Assembly: GCF_040954645.1 (NCBI RefSeq) | Contig: NC_092803.1 | Location: 66,684,427 to 66,748,426, forward strand | Source of the DNA: Diabrotica undecimpunctata | Taxonomy: Eukaryota; Arthropoda; Insecta; Coleoptera; Chrysomelidae | Length of the DNA stretch: 64,000 nt | Reading direction: 5' to 3' | Shown here: positions 46,707-57,432 of the stretch, piece after piece | Layout: every line of letters begins with the position of its first letter | How positions within the stretch are numbered: the first letter of the stretch is position 1 | Notes under the pieces: generated by a model | Databases searched by the model: none | Told to the model about the DNA's origin: nothing | What the model saw: only the letters and a program-made list of their open reading frames with translations | Made by a program: the position numbers and the translations under genes

Positions 46707-47390
46707 TTAATATGCATAAAACGGTGCAAAATACCCATTTAGAAGAGCCACATTACACTTAACATAAATCATATTACTTCTCTTTTCTTTTTTCTTCGCA
46801 GTGTATAAGCCAGATTGACGATATGTATTGATCTTCTCTGGGAAATGAGCACCTACGTTTGAAAGCTCAACAGAATTTTCTAAAGTTGCGGACCCATTAG
46901 AACTTTTTCGTTTTCTCCTTTTTGTTGCACCTGGAGCGTACCCCATTTTTTACAGGTAAAATTACCTATCAATTGGTTGACTAAAATTGACCGGTATTCA
47001 AGTTATGATAGGCTTCTTTCGCTCCTCTTTCATTGTAATATTTTATACTGCGTAACTGTTTACAACGCAAGACTCAAATAGGTAATAAAAATTCTTTACC
47101 CACCATGTACGTGATTTGCGAGTTAAGCAGTAGAATGTCATATCCTGGTCAAACATATCTACTCCTCCCGTGTACTTATTATATGCCTCTGTCATTCTGG
47201 GACATTTTACTGGAAGCCTTTCTCCTTTTTAATTTCTACGCAGTATAGGAGTCACTTTACGATTCATCGTGCATAGAAGACATAACGGAAACACTTTTAG
47301 CAACCCGGTCTTTCTACTTCACAATTAAAACATAACAAGTGTGCCAAGTCTTAATCAACCTGATACATTTCTTTTTCAAGCTTTAGGCAT
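46707..47390 (-). mobile_element. piggyBac-like transposase, C-terminal part
   Basis: Read leftward it shows RMTEAYNKYTGGVDMFDQDM, SRTWWVKNFYYLFESCVVNS and a C-terminal zinc-like tail with NVGAHFPEKINTYRQ and KCNVALLNGYFAPFYA. The tail's expected cysteines are partly lost. Frameshifts separate the parts. It belongs with the piece at 49035-50100, since an inserted Crypton lies between them. Confidence 0.82.
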
Positions 47391-47399
47391 TTAGGATAT

Positions 47400-49030
47400 T
47401 TTCGTCTTTTCATCTTTCGGGTCTTTTCGTATTTACTATTTAGATTATCGGATATAATTATAATTAAGAGAGAAAATGTGAGACATCAGTCGTGATTTTG
47501 TCAAAATTTCATAAACGAAAATTGCCAAAAGGCAACAAACTTGAATAAAATCAGAAGAAAATTTTGCTGGTAAATAATTTTCATTCGAATGATATTCGAC
47601 CAGACTATTTCACGAGACAATTAATGCACCGTATCAACGAAACATAATCTTTATTTATTTGTTAACAATATTAAATGTACAATTATTATCAGCTATAGTA
47701 GTTTGCCCATTATTTTCTACCAAAGCATGATTTTGTGTGTGTATTACTGACCTATAGAATTTGGGAACTCGAAGATCCCCCTTCATTTGTTGTTCTGAGA
47801 TTCGATCAACTTCTGGTGGTGACTGGAATCCAGCTGCAGTTATGGTTATAGAGAGCTTGCATTTGAGTGGCCTGTTAATTTAATTAACTCCTCTTCAGAA
47901 ACACCGTGCTTGAACAAGGCTGACACAGCTGAAGATCGATGAGAATCGTTTGTTATTTTATGTTTTTTTGTGTCTATTCCAATTTTTTCATCTGACATTT
48001 TTGTTCACTTAGATACGCTGTTGATTACAAGTGAACAGTTTTTAAACCAAGATTCATCCTTCCAGTAGAGGTGAACGGTAAGAAAGAGTCTGTCTGATAA
48101 AATCTTTGGTCCCCCTTTTTCCATTAATTTTAAAAATAATCTAACTTGGCATACATTTTCGTTTCATAAATTTCTTACCAGCCATTTGCTGCTTGCCAAA
48201 CTTTTCTTCGAATCACCTTGGTTTTAGAAGAAATGCTGTTGTATTCAATTCGGCTCATAAATTCTCCCATAATATTAAACTCCTTCTGGAAAAAGTGAAT
48301 ATTTCAGTTTAAGGCCTCATTGCCTCTCTAAGAAAGTTCAAGTGAGCAAAGGTGAAAAAACTTTTTTCGTGCTCCATCGGCGGTTTCCTCCTTGTAGCTT
48401 TGGATGATTTTTAATAGTTTTTTGGGGGATAATGCTTTTGAACTGAGTATTCTTTTTTCTTGAACCCTTTGAAGCTGCCTCTGCTTGGTATCTCTGGCCA
48501 ATCTTGCACATCTGAAAGATATAGCTTTGAAAAGTTCTTTTTTTATGCTGAACTCCGTAAAATATTTTTCTTTTACCATTTTTGCTGTAGTATTCCACAT
48601 TGACTTTACAGACGACTCTTTATAGTCTTCGCCATTGCCTTTTTTCATTTTAAATGCATAATCCTCGAGAATTTTTGATAGTTTCGTTATGGTAGTACAT
48701 CTTTCAAGCGTAAAATTGGGTCCAAATAGAGCTTCTGGACCTCTGCGTGTTCATTTTCCGAAACCAGTTTTTTGATTTCTTCTCTTGACTGGCATCCAAA
48801 TCTTGACTTTTCGTCTGGATTCATTATATCTGTCCAAAATTGATTACCAATTTTGAGTCAATCTTACCAAAATTGAGTCAATGACGTTTGTCAAACTGAC
48901 AACAATATAATTACCAGACACCTTCGTGACGGATCTGTCAAAATTTTGTCACTGAGAAATCACTGACAGGAAGGAGTTTTGTCAGTAGGAAACGTGGCGT
49001 TGCTATGACGTTTTATCAGTTAAAAATAGT
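47400..49030 (-). mobile_element. Crypton-like tyrosine-recombinase transposon, inactive
   Basis: The coding remains run 48880 to 47765. An N-terminal part has RFGCQSREEIKKLVSENEHA. A core-binding segment has LSKILEDYAFKMKKGNGEDY, a 106-codon open stretch. The middle reads EETADGARKKFFHLCSLELS. The recombinase box reads NDSHRSSAVSALFKHGVSEE then LIKLTGHSNASSL. In the final box the expected tyrosine codon of P-Y-LQLD is a TAA stop. Layout and motifs fit Cryptons and Crypton-derived KIAA1958-type proteins. The outer limits are estimated from where piggyBac sequence stops and resumes. Confidence 0.75.
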
Positions 49031-49034
49031 CTAG

Positions 49035-50100
49035 TAAAATACTCAATGATAAACCTCTCAACAAGCCTTATGTTGCTAAAAAAAAATATTAAGACAGACA
49101 ATAATTTTTCCGCGAAACTTCGACAATTTAATAACAACTTTTTCTCCTAAGCCTGTTCCATCACTTTTATCCTCCCTTCCAATATATACGTCAAAATCTA
49201 GAAGGAAATCAGCGTAACAACAAGCCCAAACTTTAAATTCTCCTTTGATAGGCTTCATAGAGAGGTATTGTTTCAATGACAAGCGTCTATTGAAATCAAT
49301 CATTGACTCATCTATTGCTTTATTCTACCATGGATTGTAAACACGTGAAAATCTCCTTCAAGTAATTTATGAGTGGACGTATTTTCCTCTAGAGTCCTCT
49401 AGAGTCTTTCTATGGCATCTTCATGTTGGATTAAGTCGGTGTTTCTTTGATGAGCATACAAATTACTTAGTAATTGTAATAAATAAAATGAATAGAATAG
49501 AAATAGACTAGAATATAAATATTTTTATTCACAAGAATCGGTTGACAAAGCAATAAATGATTTAAAATATAATTGCAGTAAATATTCTTTTGTTAGGAAT
49601 AAAATTGCTTATATACTATATGCTTATAAACAGCATAAGCTGCTTGTTAAGTTTGGGTCCAATTTTACTAGTAAACTGAGCGTAAGAGAATTTTATTGGT
49701 TGGTAAGGAGATTTGGTCCAGTCATATTTTGTGACAGTTGGCTGCATCTCCTCATCAAAATCGCTTTTCATGTCAGATGATTTAAGTTTACCAATAGGTA
49801 CGTCTTTTGCATGATCTAACTTTTTCCTTAGTCAGTATCTGCGACGCTATCATCAAGTTGAAACATTAGATGATTGGCGTAATGGTAAGGTGTTTCAGGT
49901 TGAAGGAATCGGTAAAATATCTTCCCCGTCAGAATTCTCATCAAAATCAAAATCGGTGGCTATGACGTTAGGCATCCTGAAATAATCTTCATCACGTTTA
50001 ATTGATGTCACTATGTCCCTCAGTTCTTGTTCTGTGACACGTTTTTTAGATTGTCTTTCGACGGCATAGTCTCTAAAGTGAAAGAAATAGGATGTTACTG
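49035..50100 (-). mobile_element. piggyBac-like transposase, N-terminal and catalytic part
   Basis: Read leftward: an acidic start (SDGEDILPIPST), then KYDWTKSPYQPIKFSYAQFT, then after a small insertion the catalytic stretch MIDFNRRLSLKQYLSMKPIK, GEFKVWACCYADF, DFDVYIGREDKSDGTGLGEK and a degraded NIFF/NIRLVERFI segment. These match the DDE core order of piggyBac transposases. A repeat copy at 49476-49565 interrupts the N-terminal half, and a Crypton cuts off the C-terminal part. Confidence 0.82.
49476..49565. repeat. Short repeat, copy 2 (see 39878-39976)
   Basis: This is the same block of TTATTCACAAGAAT...GGTTGACAAA...CAATAAATGATTTAAA as at 39.9 kb. Here it is inserted in the piggyBac. Confidence 0.65.
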
Positions 50101-50825
50101 CTTTCTACTGAATAACGACAGACACTGTTAATATATATTTCAAAAACCAATTAGTGTTAGTCTATGACTTACACAAAATTCGAAATATGCAGTGAAATCA
50201 TCATGAAATATTATCCTAGCGAAACACTTTTTTTTTTAAATTGAATTGCAAATTCATATCTTTTATGTACACGAACAAAAAAAACAATAAAATCCGAAAA
50301 TCCGTACATAACCTTAAACGGATTTTGTACAAATTTTGTATATAATCTGAGTTAATAAACATTTTTTTTTATTAATAAAATTGCTTTAATAAGTAACCAA
50401 TATTATGTACTGACCCTCAAATAAATTTAAATGTTTAGTAAGAAGCACTATAATAAATAAAACAATATTTTTATAATATTTTTAACAATATTCTGTATTT
50501 TACAATATTCTGTAAATCAGATCTGTGCATATACATCCGTTTGATAGATGGAGCCAGTAGTCTCGAATTGAATCTAATTGAATGGGATTACTATAATGTT
50601 AAAATTACAAAACAATAATTATCTTATTAGTTAAAAAGGATAAAAATTGAAATCAAATACAGAATCAAATATTTCTTTAAAGTATTAAACATATTAGGCT
50701 AAATTTACATGCTACAAAAAAAATTTAAAAATTAAAAACTACAAGTGTTTAACAAAACAAAAAAAAACATTTTTGTTTCCTCCAGGATTTAATCAGCTTA
50801 CAAAATAATTATTGACCGACTCCGA
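50101..50825. other. Nothing recognised
   Basis: This is AT-rich, homopolymer-rich sequence without coding frames or named repeats. Confidence 0.35.
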
Positions 50826-50829
50826 AAGT

Positions 50830-51480
50830 TGATTTCCTTATGGCATGGCCTTCATAGTTCATGCAGTCATCTTGTTGATTGTTATATCTGTTACAAAAGT
50901 CTTCCTTTAGATGATCCCTAAAGTCATTGAACAGCTTTCAGGATTTTATTGGTGGACCAAAAACGCAAATTAACGCGAATAAATCGCGAAGCTTTGCTGG
51001 CATTGCAAATAAAACGGCATCTTTTAAATTGGATCGCCACATTCTGTCGTCCAAGAGGAGTCCAAGTGCAGCGGCAGCATTTTTAAAGGTAGCGTGTTCC
51101 ACTCCATTGACCGTTCTCAAATCTTGAAACCTTTGGGAGCCCTTAACGTTTAAAAGAAGAAATCGCAAGAAGTAGCGTTCCTGCTCAGATAGACTAACGG
51201 TGTACATACGTCCAATCACCCTGTGTCCTCCACATTGGCGCTTGACCATCTTCCATGTTTGAACAAGTAGTGTTCGGGAATCTCCTGATAAAAGAAATTT
51301 AGGGCTTCAGTTTGCTCTGAATCTGCATTTAGCATGAACCATGCCATTAGCGTCGATGTTCTAGCAAGCCGCCTTTACCAACCTTTATTTCGAAGTCTAA
51401 ATTTTGGTTGATATCTATGCTCCGAAAATTTAGTGTTTTCCACTAAGAATTTTTCCTCCTCCTATATCTGAACATTCTCT
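50830..51480 (-). mobile_element. Helitron fragment (Rep/helicase linker region)
   Basis: On the minus strand it reads AWFMLNADSEQTEALNFFYQ, then an open 103-codon frame with GGHRVIGRMYTVSLSEQERY, FLRFLLLNVKGSQRFQDLRT, NGVEHATFKNAAAALGLLLD and FAMPAKLRDLFALICVFGPP. This is the conserved segment just before the Pif1-type helicase in animal Helitrons, where 'ERFYLRxLLxxVxGxxSFxDLRTVNG' is typical. Neither the Rep HUH motif nor the helicase ATPase motifs are present. Confidence 0.85.
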
Positions 51481-51539
51481 GTGTATGGTACTGTTTATCA
51501 TTTTACATAGTTTTGAAAATCATATAATTTGTTTTTTTT

Positions 51540-51965
51540 TTATTTAATTTCAGTCTGTTGAAATTGAACCACATCTGAGTCTACTCCAAAGTATCGCTTG
51601 CAATATCCAGAAGGTTGTTCAAAGACAATCTTAAGATCAATGTCTTCGTGTCATCCGCAAATTTTACTAGATGAATGTTTTCCCTATTCTTTTTAATGTT
51701 CATAGCTAAAGTATTAACATAAAAAAAAATAACAAAGGGCATATAATAGGGCCCCGTGGGATGCCTAAAGTAAAAGAGCCCTCCTCGAAAAAGAACTTGA
51801 TTCCTTGATGTTCTATCAGTAATGCTCTATAAAAGTGTTTTTGCTTATGTCCTGTTAAAAGAGATTTTATCCAATGGTAAGTCGGTTCCCTAATGCCATA
51901 TTTTTTCTAATTTATATAGTAAAACTGAGTGGTACAAACTACCAAAAGCTATTACTACACTACAA
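51540..51965 (-). mobile_element. Jockey/CR1-like LINE RT fragment
   Basis: Across frameshifts the minus strand gives FGSLYHSVLLYKLEKYGIRE, WIKSLLTGHKQKHFYRALL, IPRGPIICPLLFF, HLVKFADDTKTL and MWFNFNRLKLN. FADD and a degraded QGS-type LGPLLF box identify a non-LTR RT unlike families A to F here. It is 5' and 3' truncated. Confidence 0.75.
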
Positions 51966-52095
51966 ACAATGCTAGACCTTTCCTCACTCTATGTACAAGT
52001 TAGAAGTATCGCTCTAGAGTGCTTTTAGGTTACCTCTAAGGATTTTAAGGTTTAAAACAACGCAATTTATGAAGATGCTAACAAATAAGAGTAAG

Positions 52096-52320
52096 TTAAC
52101 ACAAAGTTGAGATCACATGAAAAGAAAAAGTAGTTTCAGAATATAAATACATAGAAAGACTACTTCTGCCAAAGTCTCCATCTGGAAAAACCTTTAAATT
52201 TCCCCCAGAAGGCGCCAATATATGTGACACGCAGAAACAGCAAACTTTACTATCCAAATAAGCTACGACAATAATCGACGTGTTTTTGGTCTCTTTGGAA
52301 GTGTTGATATTAAAAAACAT
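52096..52320 (-). other. Unrecognised 74-codon reading frame
   Basis: The minus strand reads INTSKETKNTSIIVVAYLDS, then KVCCFCVSHILAPSGGNLKV and PDGDFGRSSLSMYLYSE. The composition looks protein-like, with well-spaced Cys and Gly and little low complexity. I cannot name the family. It lies among transposon fragments and might be a piece of a mobile-element protein or an exon. No strong splice sites bracket it. Confidence 0.3.
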
Positions 52321-52599
52321 GCTGAAATAAGATAATTTCTACTGATTGGATGATTACTAATCAAAACTTTTTAGGATTAGTTTATATCTTGTACAAGGAT
52401 GTGGATGGATACTTTGATTTACTATATACCAAAAATCTAGATAAATAAATTAGTAAAAACTTACTATGAAGTATTAATGCGGTCAGTATCAACCTAATGT
52501 CCCAATAAACACAATGTTGATTATTTTATCAATATATGGGAAATGAGTCGATACTCATTTTGCATTTTTATTTCGAACACATTTAAATATATTCCTTGT

Positions 52600-52880
52600 G
52601 CTCTAAGTTTGGCTTAGTTTTTATTAGACAAATTTTTTATTAGGTTAACTTGGTGGTTTAGTACTCCCATATTTCCCAATATACTCCAGAGTGGTTCCCA
52701 TCTTACTGAATACGAAAGCTTTGTGTAATCTACAAAACAGCAGCATTTGTATATTGTGTTCCCTCGCTTTTTCTATAAGCTGTCTGGTGTTTCACGTCTG
52801 CTCATGTGTTTCTTTCCCTGGTAAGAATCCGCCTTGTTCTTCAGCTATCTCTTTATGTTGCTCCAGTTCTTCAATTTAAC
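52600..52880 (-). mobile_element. LINE RT fragment
   Basis: The minus strand reads KLEELEQHKEIAEEQGGFLP, GKETHEQT, TRQLIEKAREHNIQMLLF and a degraded DYTKAFD motif. This is the fingers region of an RTE/CR1-like RT. Confidence 0.65.
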
Positions 52881-52899
52881 TGGACACTTAATCACCCTT

Positions 52900-53620
52900 A
52901 CCCTCGGCCTAAGAGGTCTATTGTTGCTTATCCCTAGCTTAAAGTCATCCCTTCAACTCAGTCTTTTTAACAAAGTTTATTATGGCCTCAGGTGACACTT
53001 CTACGAAGTCGTAGGGATCTAGTTGATAATGCCCAAATGTATTGAGCCGTATCCTCTCCATCACTAGCTAGTTACACAAAATGTGTTACACCATCTCGTT
53101 CATTAGCCTGACTGAATCTGAAATTCGCACATTGCGTCAGTCCGACTTTGTTCATATATCCCTTGAGGCCACAGTCATTTTACGAGCGAGATCTACGATA
53201 ATACATAAATCACTCCTATTCAAATCTAGTAGATTTTTGAACTCTTTTTCGAAGGTTTACGTATAAGTTTGAAACCATTTCAACACCAGTATGACCTGGC
53301 ATCCAGATCCAGAGTAAACTTACTTTGTTACTTTTTCCGATACGAATCAGATTCTGAAGACGGTTCCAAACTAATTTGGAGTCAATTAAATTCGATAACA
53401 GTGCCTTTAATGCCGCCTGCAGGGGCATTCCTATAGCATAAATTTCCGACTGCAAGGTAGTAGAGTGATTACCTAGGCTTTTAATAAGGCTTAACTTTGG
53501 TTTTCCTCCGTATACTCTAGCTCCAACTTGTTCATAGATTTTAGAGCTGTCTTTATATCAGGACTGATCTGCCATCATAAGATTCATTTTATTCGACTCC
53601 CATTCGTTCCTTCCTGCAAA
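52900..53620 (-). mobile_element. LINE RNase H domain fragment
   Basis: The minus strand reads GARVYGGKPKLSLI, LQSEIYAIGMPLQAALK, LIDSKLVWNRLQNLIRI, SLLWIWMPGHTGVEMVSNLY and, after a frameshift, a Cys-rich tail related to 'RLNKHLFKLG..CRKC'. The E-IYAI, IDSK and W(M)PGH phrases are the RNase H active-site neighbourhood of I/R1/Loa-type LINEs. The final Asp region (NEXAD) is changed to SNLYV. Confidence 0.7.
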
Positions 53621-53879
53621 GAAGACGGTTAAACGGCTTTTCGAAATTATATTTAGGTGGCATTGCATCTGATACCATTTCCAACTCTGGGTGATTTTTA
53701 ATTGTCTCTCTAGATTTTATTCCAGTATACTTTTGCCCTGCTTCCAGTTATCTTATGCGCCTTCTATATGCCCCTATTTTTGCTTTCTGTTCCAATCATA
53801 TATGTAATGGAGGAAGGTCAAGCATGATCTCCTTGTAGACAGTTGGGGTAGTCGATATCGGTACACATTATTTATATGT

Positions 53880-54900
53880 TTGTTATCTGATGTTGTCTCT
53901 TGTATGTCTGATGCACATTTATTTTAGTTTCCTGCTTAGATCCGCTATTTTTTGTTTGTTGTTTTCTCTGTTTGTGGTATATTCTTGCATAAGTCTTCTT
54001 TCTTCTACTAATGCTAAGGGTTTCCCTAACATTCAAGGTTTAGACTTTTGGATTTTTCGGGATGTGCAATTTATTCCACCAAATTGATCCAGCTTTTTAT
54101 TCCATTCCATGGTTTATTTGTGTCTTCCAATATTTGTGTTTATACCTTGTTTATTACTTTCATCTGGAATTCTTCAGCATTATTCACTTTTAGTTGTTTT
54201 TTCTAATGTGTTTTTCTACTTGTTTGTAGTTTGAGCATGCTGTTAATTTTTATCAGCTTATTATCTGATGTTTTTCAATATTTTCTCACAAGTATGTAGT
54301 CGATTTGGTTTTTGTGTTCCTTATTTGGACGTATACGTTGATAGCCTTCTGGGTTGAGGTTATAAAGTGTATTTGCTATCACTACATTGTTTTGACTGGC
54401 AAACTATAGAAAACGTTTTCCACTGTTGTTTCTAATAGCCAAGCCAAATGACCCGACAGTTTATCTTAAATTTGTTTCATTTTCAGTTTATTTTACCTTG
54501 CTTTAATAATATACATATATTGGCTCCTTTTGTGGGATTTTCTTCAAGACGCAGTAAATGCAGTTCTAGTAAATGTCGTTAATGCCTACATCTAAGGCAT
54601 TTGTTGTGTGCAATAGTGTGCATATTTACCTGAATGACATGAAAATTTTCTCGTTTGCTTGTAATGTTATTTTGATGATAGTTTATTGTTTCATATTGCC
54701 TGATATATTTCGATATTCTATTACTTACTAGTATTACCATCATATTTTGTGTTTCCAGATTTTGCTGTGTAGATAGTGTAGTTTCTGTTTTAAAATATCC
54801 TTTATCTTTATAGTGTGTTTCTTCTAGACTACCTATATCTATATTTTGTCATATTAGTTCTTTCTCTACTATGTAAAGTTTTCCAGTTTAAAGAAGACAT
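53880..54900 (-). mobile_element. LINE endonuclease domain fragment
   Basis: Read leftward across frameshifts: VGSLEETHYKDKGYFKTETT, NNVVIANTLYNLNPEGYQRI, RPNKEHKNQIDYILVRKYWK and INSMLKLQTSRKTH. The NTLxN, IDYI sequence marks an AP-type LINE endonuclease. It is probably part of the same kind of RTE-like element as others here. No RT is adjacent. Confidence 0.6.
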
Positions 54901-55113
54901 CTGACGTTTTATGAATTAATATTTAAGAAATAGGAATCTATCATATTTTGCTTTGAAGCTTCTGTGTTTCTCTTTCTCTTTTAGTCGTTCGTTTACCACG
55001 AGTGGCCTGGTTATTTGCGCGCTCGTGCCCGGTAACCCATTTTACACTGGCTGTTTGATATAAGTATAGAAATAGATAACTAAATACTCAAAATGTATTA
55101 AAACCGTATTTAC

Positions 55114-55275
55114 CAAAGTAAGAGGCACACTATAAACTGGATCTGCTGCAATGACAATATCAGCTTCCAAATCAAAACTAGCATGTCGTAGCTTATTCAT
55201 TATGGTCATCAGATAATGACAATTATCCACAATCAACCAAGCTGCTTTTTCACCATATTTGCTGATTTTGTTTGC
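55114..55275 (-). CDS. IR exon b: amino-terminal domain, part 2
   Basis: This exon is exactly 54 codons (162 nt), phase 0 at both ends. The acceptor is TTCTTTTAG at 55276 and the donor is GTAAAT after TTG. It encodes AAWLIVDNCHYLMTI and later LEADIVIAAD. The pattern of a hydrophobic strand followed by an acidic aliphatic strand is familiar from the amino-terminal domain of IR75-type receptors. It follows exon a across a 2.2-kb intron that holds the tRNA-carrying element, and it precedes a 33.3-kb intron. Another phase-0 exon could be hidden in that large intron, so the direct join to exon c is probable but not proven. Confidence 0.8.
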
Positions 55276-55511
55276 CTAAAAGAATAAAACTAACTAAGAT
55301 GTCAAGTTGGTACAACTTTTGAAGTTATACTTCTATACGCGCGCTCCACGTTGGAAATTTGTATGGGAGTAAATCTGTGAAATCATTACATATGTAAGTT
55401 ATGAGTAAGAGAGAGACAGAAGATATATTTTCTCTTTCTCTTCCTCCATCGAATAGAAAAATGTTCCTTTTGTATATATATTTAATATTATATATATTAT
55501 GTATATACATA

Positions 55512-55517
<6 letters not shown>

Positions 55518-55562
<45 letters not shown>
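55518..55562. repeat. (TA)n microsatellite
   Basis: About 45 bp of TA repeat, inside the tRNA-carrying element. Confidence 0.9.
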
Positions 55563-55566
<4 letters not shown>

Positions 55567-55718
55567 AAATATTTATTAATATAATTATTTATGTGATATG
55601 TTTTGTATTATTTATTAAATGTTCATAATTAAATTAGTCTTTTGTATTTTAAAATAATAATCTAAATAAATCACTGTATGACCCAGAACTGTCAATTTTG
55701 AAATAAGCTTGTGTCATG

Positions 55719-55790
55719 TCCTCGGTAGTATAGTAGTCAGTATCCCCGCCTGTCACGCGAGAGACCGGGGTTCGATTCCCAGTCGGGGAG
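55719..55790 (+). tRNA. tRNA-Asp (GTC), divergent or pseudogene
   Basis: 72 nt run from TCCTCGGTAGTATAGTAGTC to a TCGGGGA acceptor strand and discriminator G. The anticodon loop CTGTCAC gives GTC (Asp). A-box-like (TAGTATAGTAGTC) and B-box (GGTTCGATTCC) sequences are intact, and TTTTTT follows as a Pol III stop. Compared with the canonical insect tRNA-Asp I recall, several transitions occur. Two create mismatches, one C-A in the anticodon stem (CCCGC/GCGAG) and one G-A in the T stem (CGGGG/CCCAG), and base 7 makes a G-T pair. It may be a decaying copy. It lies antisense in an IR intron. Confidence 0.75.
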
Positions 55791-55850
55791 GACTTTTTTA
55801 TTAATATTATTACATGGTAAATTAAACATATGCGCAAGTAGAAAAGTTTT

Positions 55851-56047
55851 GTATATTATTGTCATTTTTAAATACTTATGAATATTGCATTTTAATTTGT
55901 ATTGTAATATTATATTGAATTATGTTGCACTGTATTGTAGTGTATTTTTTTATGTATATTATTGTCATTTTTAAATACTTATGAATATTGCATTTTAATT
56001 TGTTGTATTATTATATTGAATTATGTTACAGTGTATTGTATTTTTAT
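55851..56047. repeat. Tandem duplication of an about 103-bp unit
   Basis: Units 55851-55953 and 55954-56047 share GTATATTATTGTCATTTTTA, AATACTTATGAATATTGCAT and ATATTGAATTATGTT in order. They differ mainly by small indels. Confidence 0.85.
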
Positions 56048-56539
56048 ATTAATAACAAAATAAACAATAAATTTTACTGCAGAGTATGTGTAAAAAAAAT
56101 TTGCATTCAACTCCTTTCATACATCTATGAAAATAAAAATATACATTTTCATCAAAATATTGATTCAATCCTTCATTTACTATACTCTTATTACAGATCA
56201 AATGTTGTTTAATAATTGTTAGTAAGTTGTTATTAATTCTGTTTCTCTTTCTGCTATGTCTTACCTATAGCATTACATATGTAATGATTGTGCAGATTGG
56301 CTCCCAAATAAATTTGTAACGGCGAATGCGTGTATAGAAGTGTAACTTCTACCGGCAGTCCCACTGGACTGCCACACCCGTTTTTTTCTTTAATTGTGGT
56401 ATACAAATATAGTTGGATTGAATGAATAAATTTTTTTAGAATGGTAATTAAAATAAGGTAGGAAACAAATCCAGAAATAATTCTGAAAAAATAAATAATA
56501 CAAAACAAATAAAAAAAGGGGGGTGTAGGCCATAGGTTA

Positions 56540-57235
56540 AATAGAAATTTAGGTTAATTTCATTACTTTTCGCTGATGACAAGGTATTTTTGTACAAGAC
56601 AGAGACATTTTGTACAAGATAAATATGTGTAAGACTAAATACTTATGTATTGGATACAAGGTTGCAGATTTGAACTTTAGAGGAAGGGACTATCAAAAGT
56701 TGTATGACTTTTAACTATTTAGAGTCAATGATAAGCCAAGATGGTCCTTGTATGAAAGATATAGAAATGAGGGTAGCACGGGAAAATAAGCCACGAAAAC
56801 ACTCTATCGAGTGACATGACACAACCCTCTAACCAAAGAAAATAAAAAATGATCTTTCAGAGTATAGTGATGAATATTACCCTATATGGAACGGAACTTA
56901 TGGCCAATGATAACAACAATACAAAATAAAATAAATACAGTTAAATTAAACTTTAAGGAGAGACGTCTACAAATCACCAGAGAGGATAGAACAAGAACAG
57001 AGCAAATATGGAACAGAATTACAAAAAAGTTAAAAAACAGACCTCTGCAGTGGTAAGGGACTGTACAAAGTGCGAGAGCACAGGTGACTGAACAAGACCC
57101 ACCGGGAAGAAGAAGGAGAGTAAGACCTGCTACAAGATGGAAGACATATAGGAAATGCTCTGATAGGTAGAGACCTCAGAAAAGGTGCCTGGGAGAATAG
57201 AGTGCTTTAAAGGACGAAAATGACAAAATCATAAT
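56540..57235 (+). mobile_element. LINE RT to C-terminal fragment
   Basis: The plus strand reads a degraded FADDKVFLYK box, then NYLESMISQDGPCMKDIEMR and a basic tail with REEEGE and GRDLRKGAWENRVL. Many stops. The GSxIS.DG.C..DI.xR phrase is typical of LINE thumb regions. Confidence 0.55.
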
Positions 57236-57432
57236 GGGAAAGAGCCACAAACGAAAAACAAAAAGGAGAAGAAAATAAAGAAAAAGAAGAAGCGGAAAAC
57301 AAGATCAAATAGGCGATGATAAATACTTAATTGTGAATTAAGACGGGAAATATAAGCGGAGACAATAAAAAAGTTTACCAGCAGGATATTTTTCAAAGCT
57401 TACAATTTATAAATAAATACTTGAATATTTAC

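Larger units (their letters stand above)
55321..56350. mobile_element. About 1.03-kb inverted-repeat element carrying a tRNA-Asp-like sequence
   Basis: The arms at about 55321-55435 and 56236-56350 are inverted copies. Matching landmarks are GAAGTTATACTTCTATAC at the outside, TTTGTATGGGAGTAAATCTG against the reverse of CAGATTGGCTCCCAAATAAA, and CATTACATATGTAA inside. The outermost bases form a small palindrome of their own. The interior holds a (TA)n tract, the tRNA-Asp-like sequence and a tandem duplication. It has no transposase. A perfect 8-bp-stem hairpin (GGCAGTCC/GGACTGCC) follows at 56354-56373. Confidence 0.65.

Noticed and set aside
13727..55562. CRISPR arrays, operons, riboswitches or prokaryotic genes
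   Set aside because: The repeats seen are microsatellites, inverted repeats and transposon ends. Splice sites, a tRNA-like sequence with Pol III signals, and LINEs mark eukaryotic DNA.
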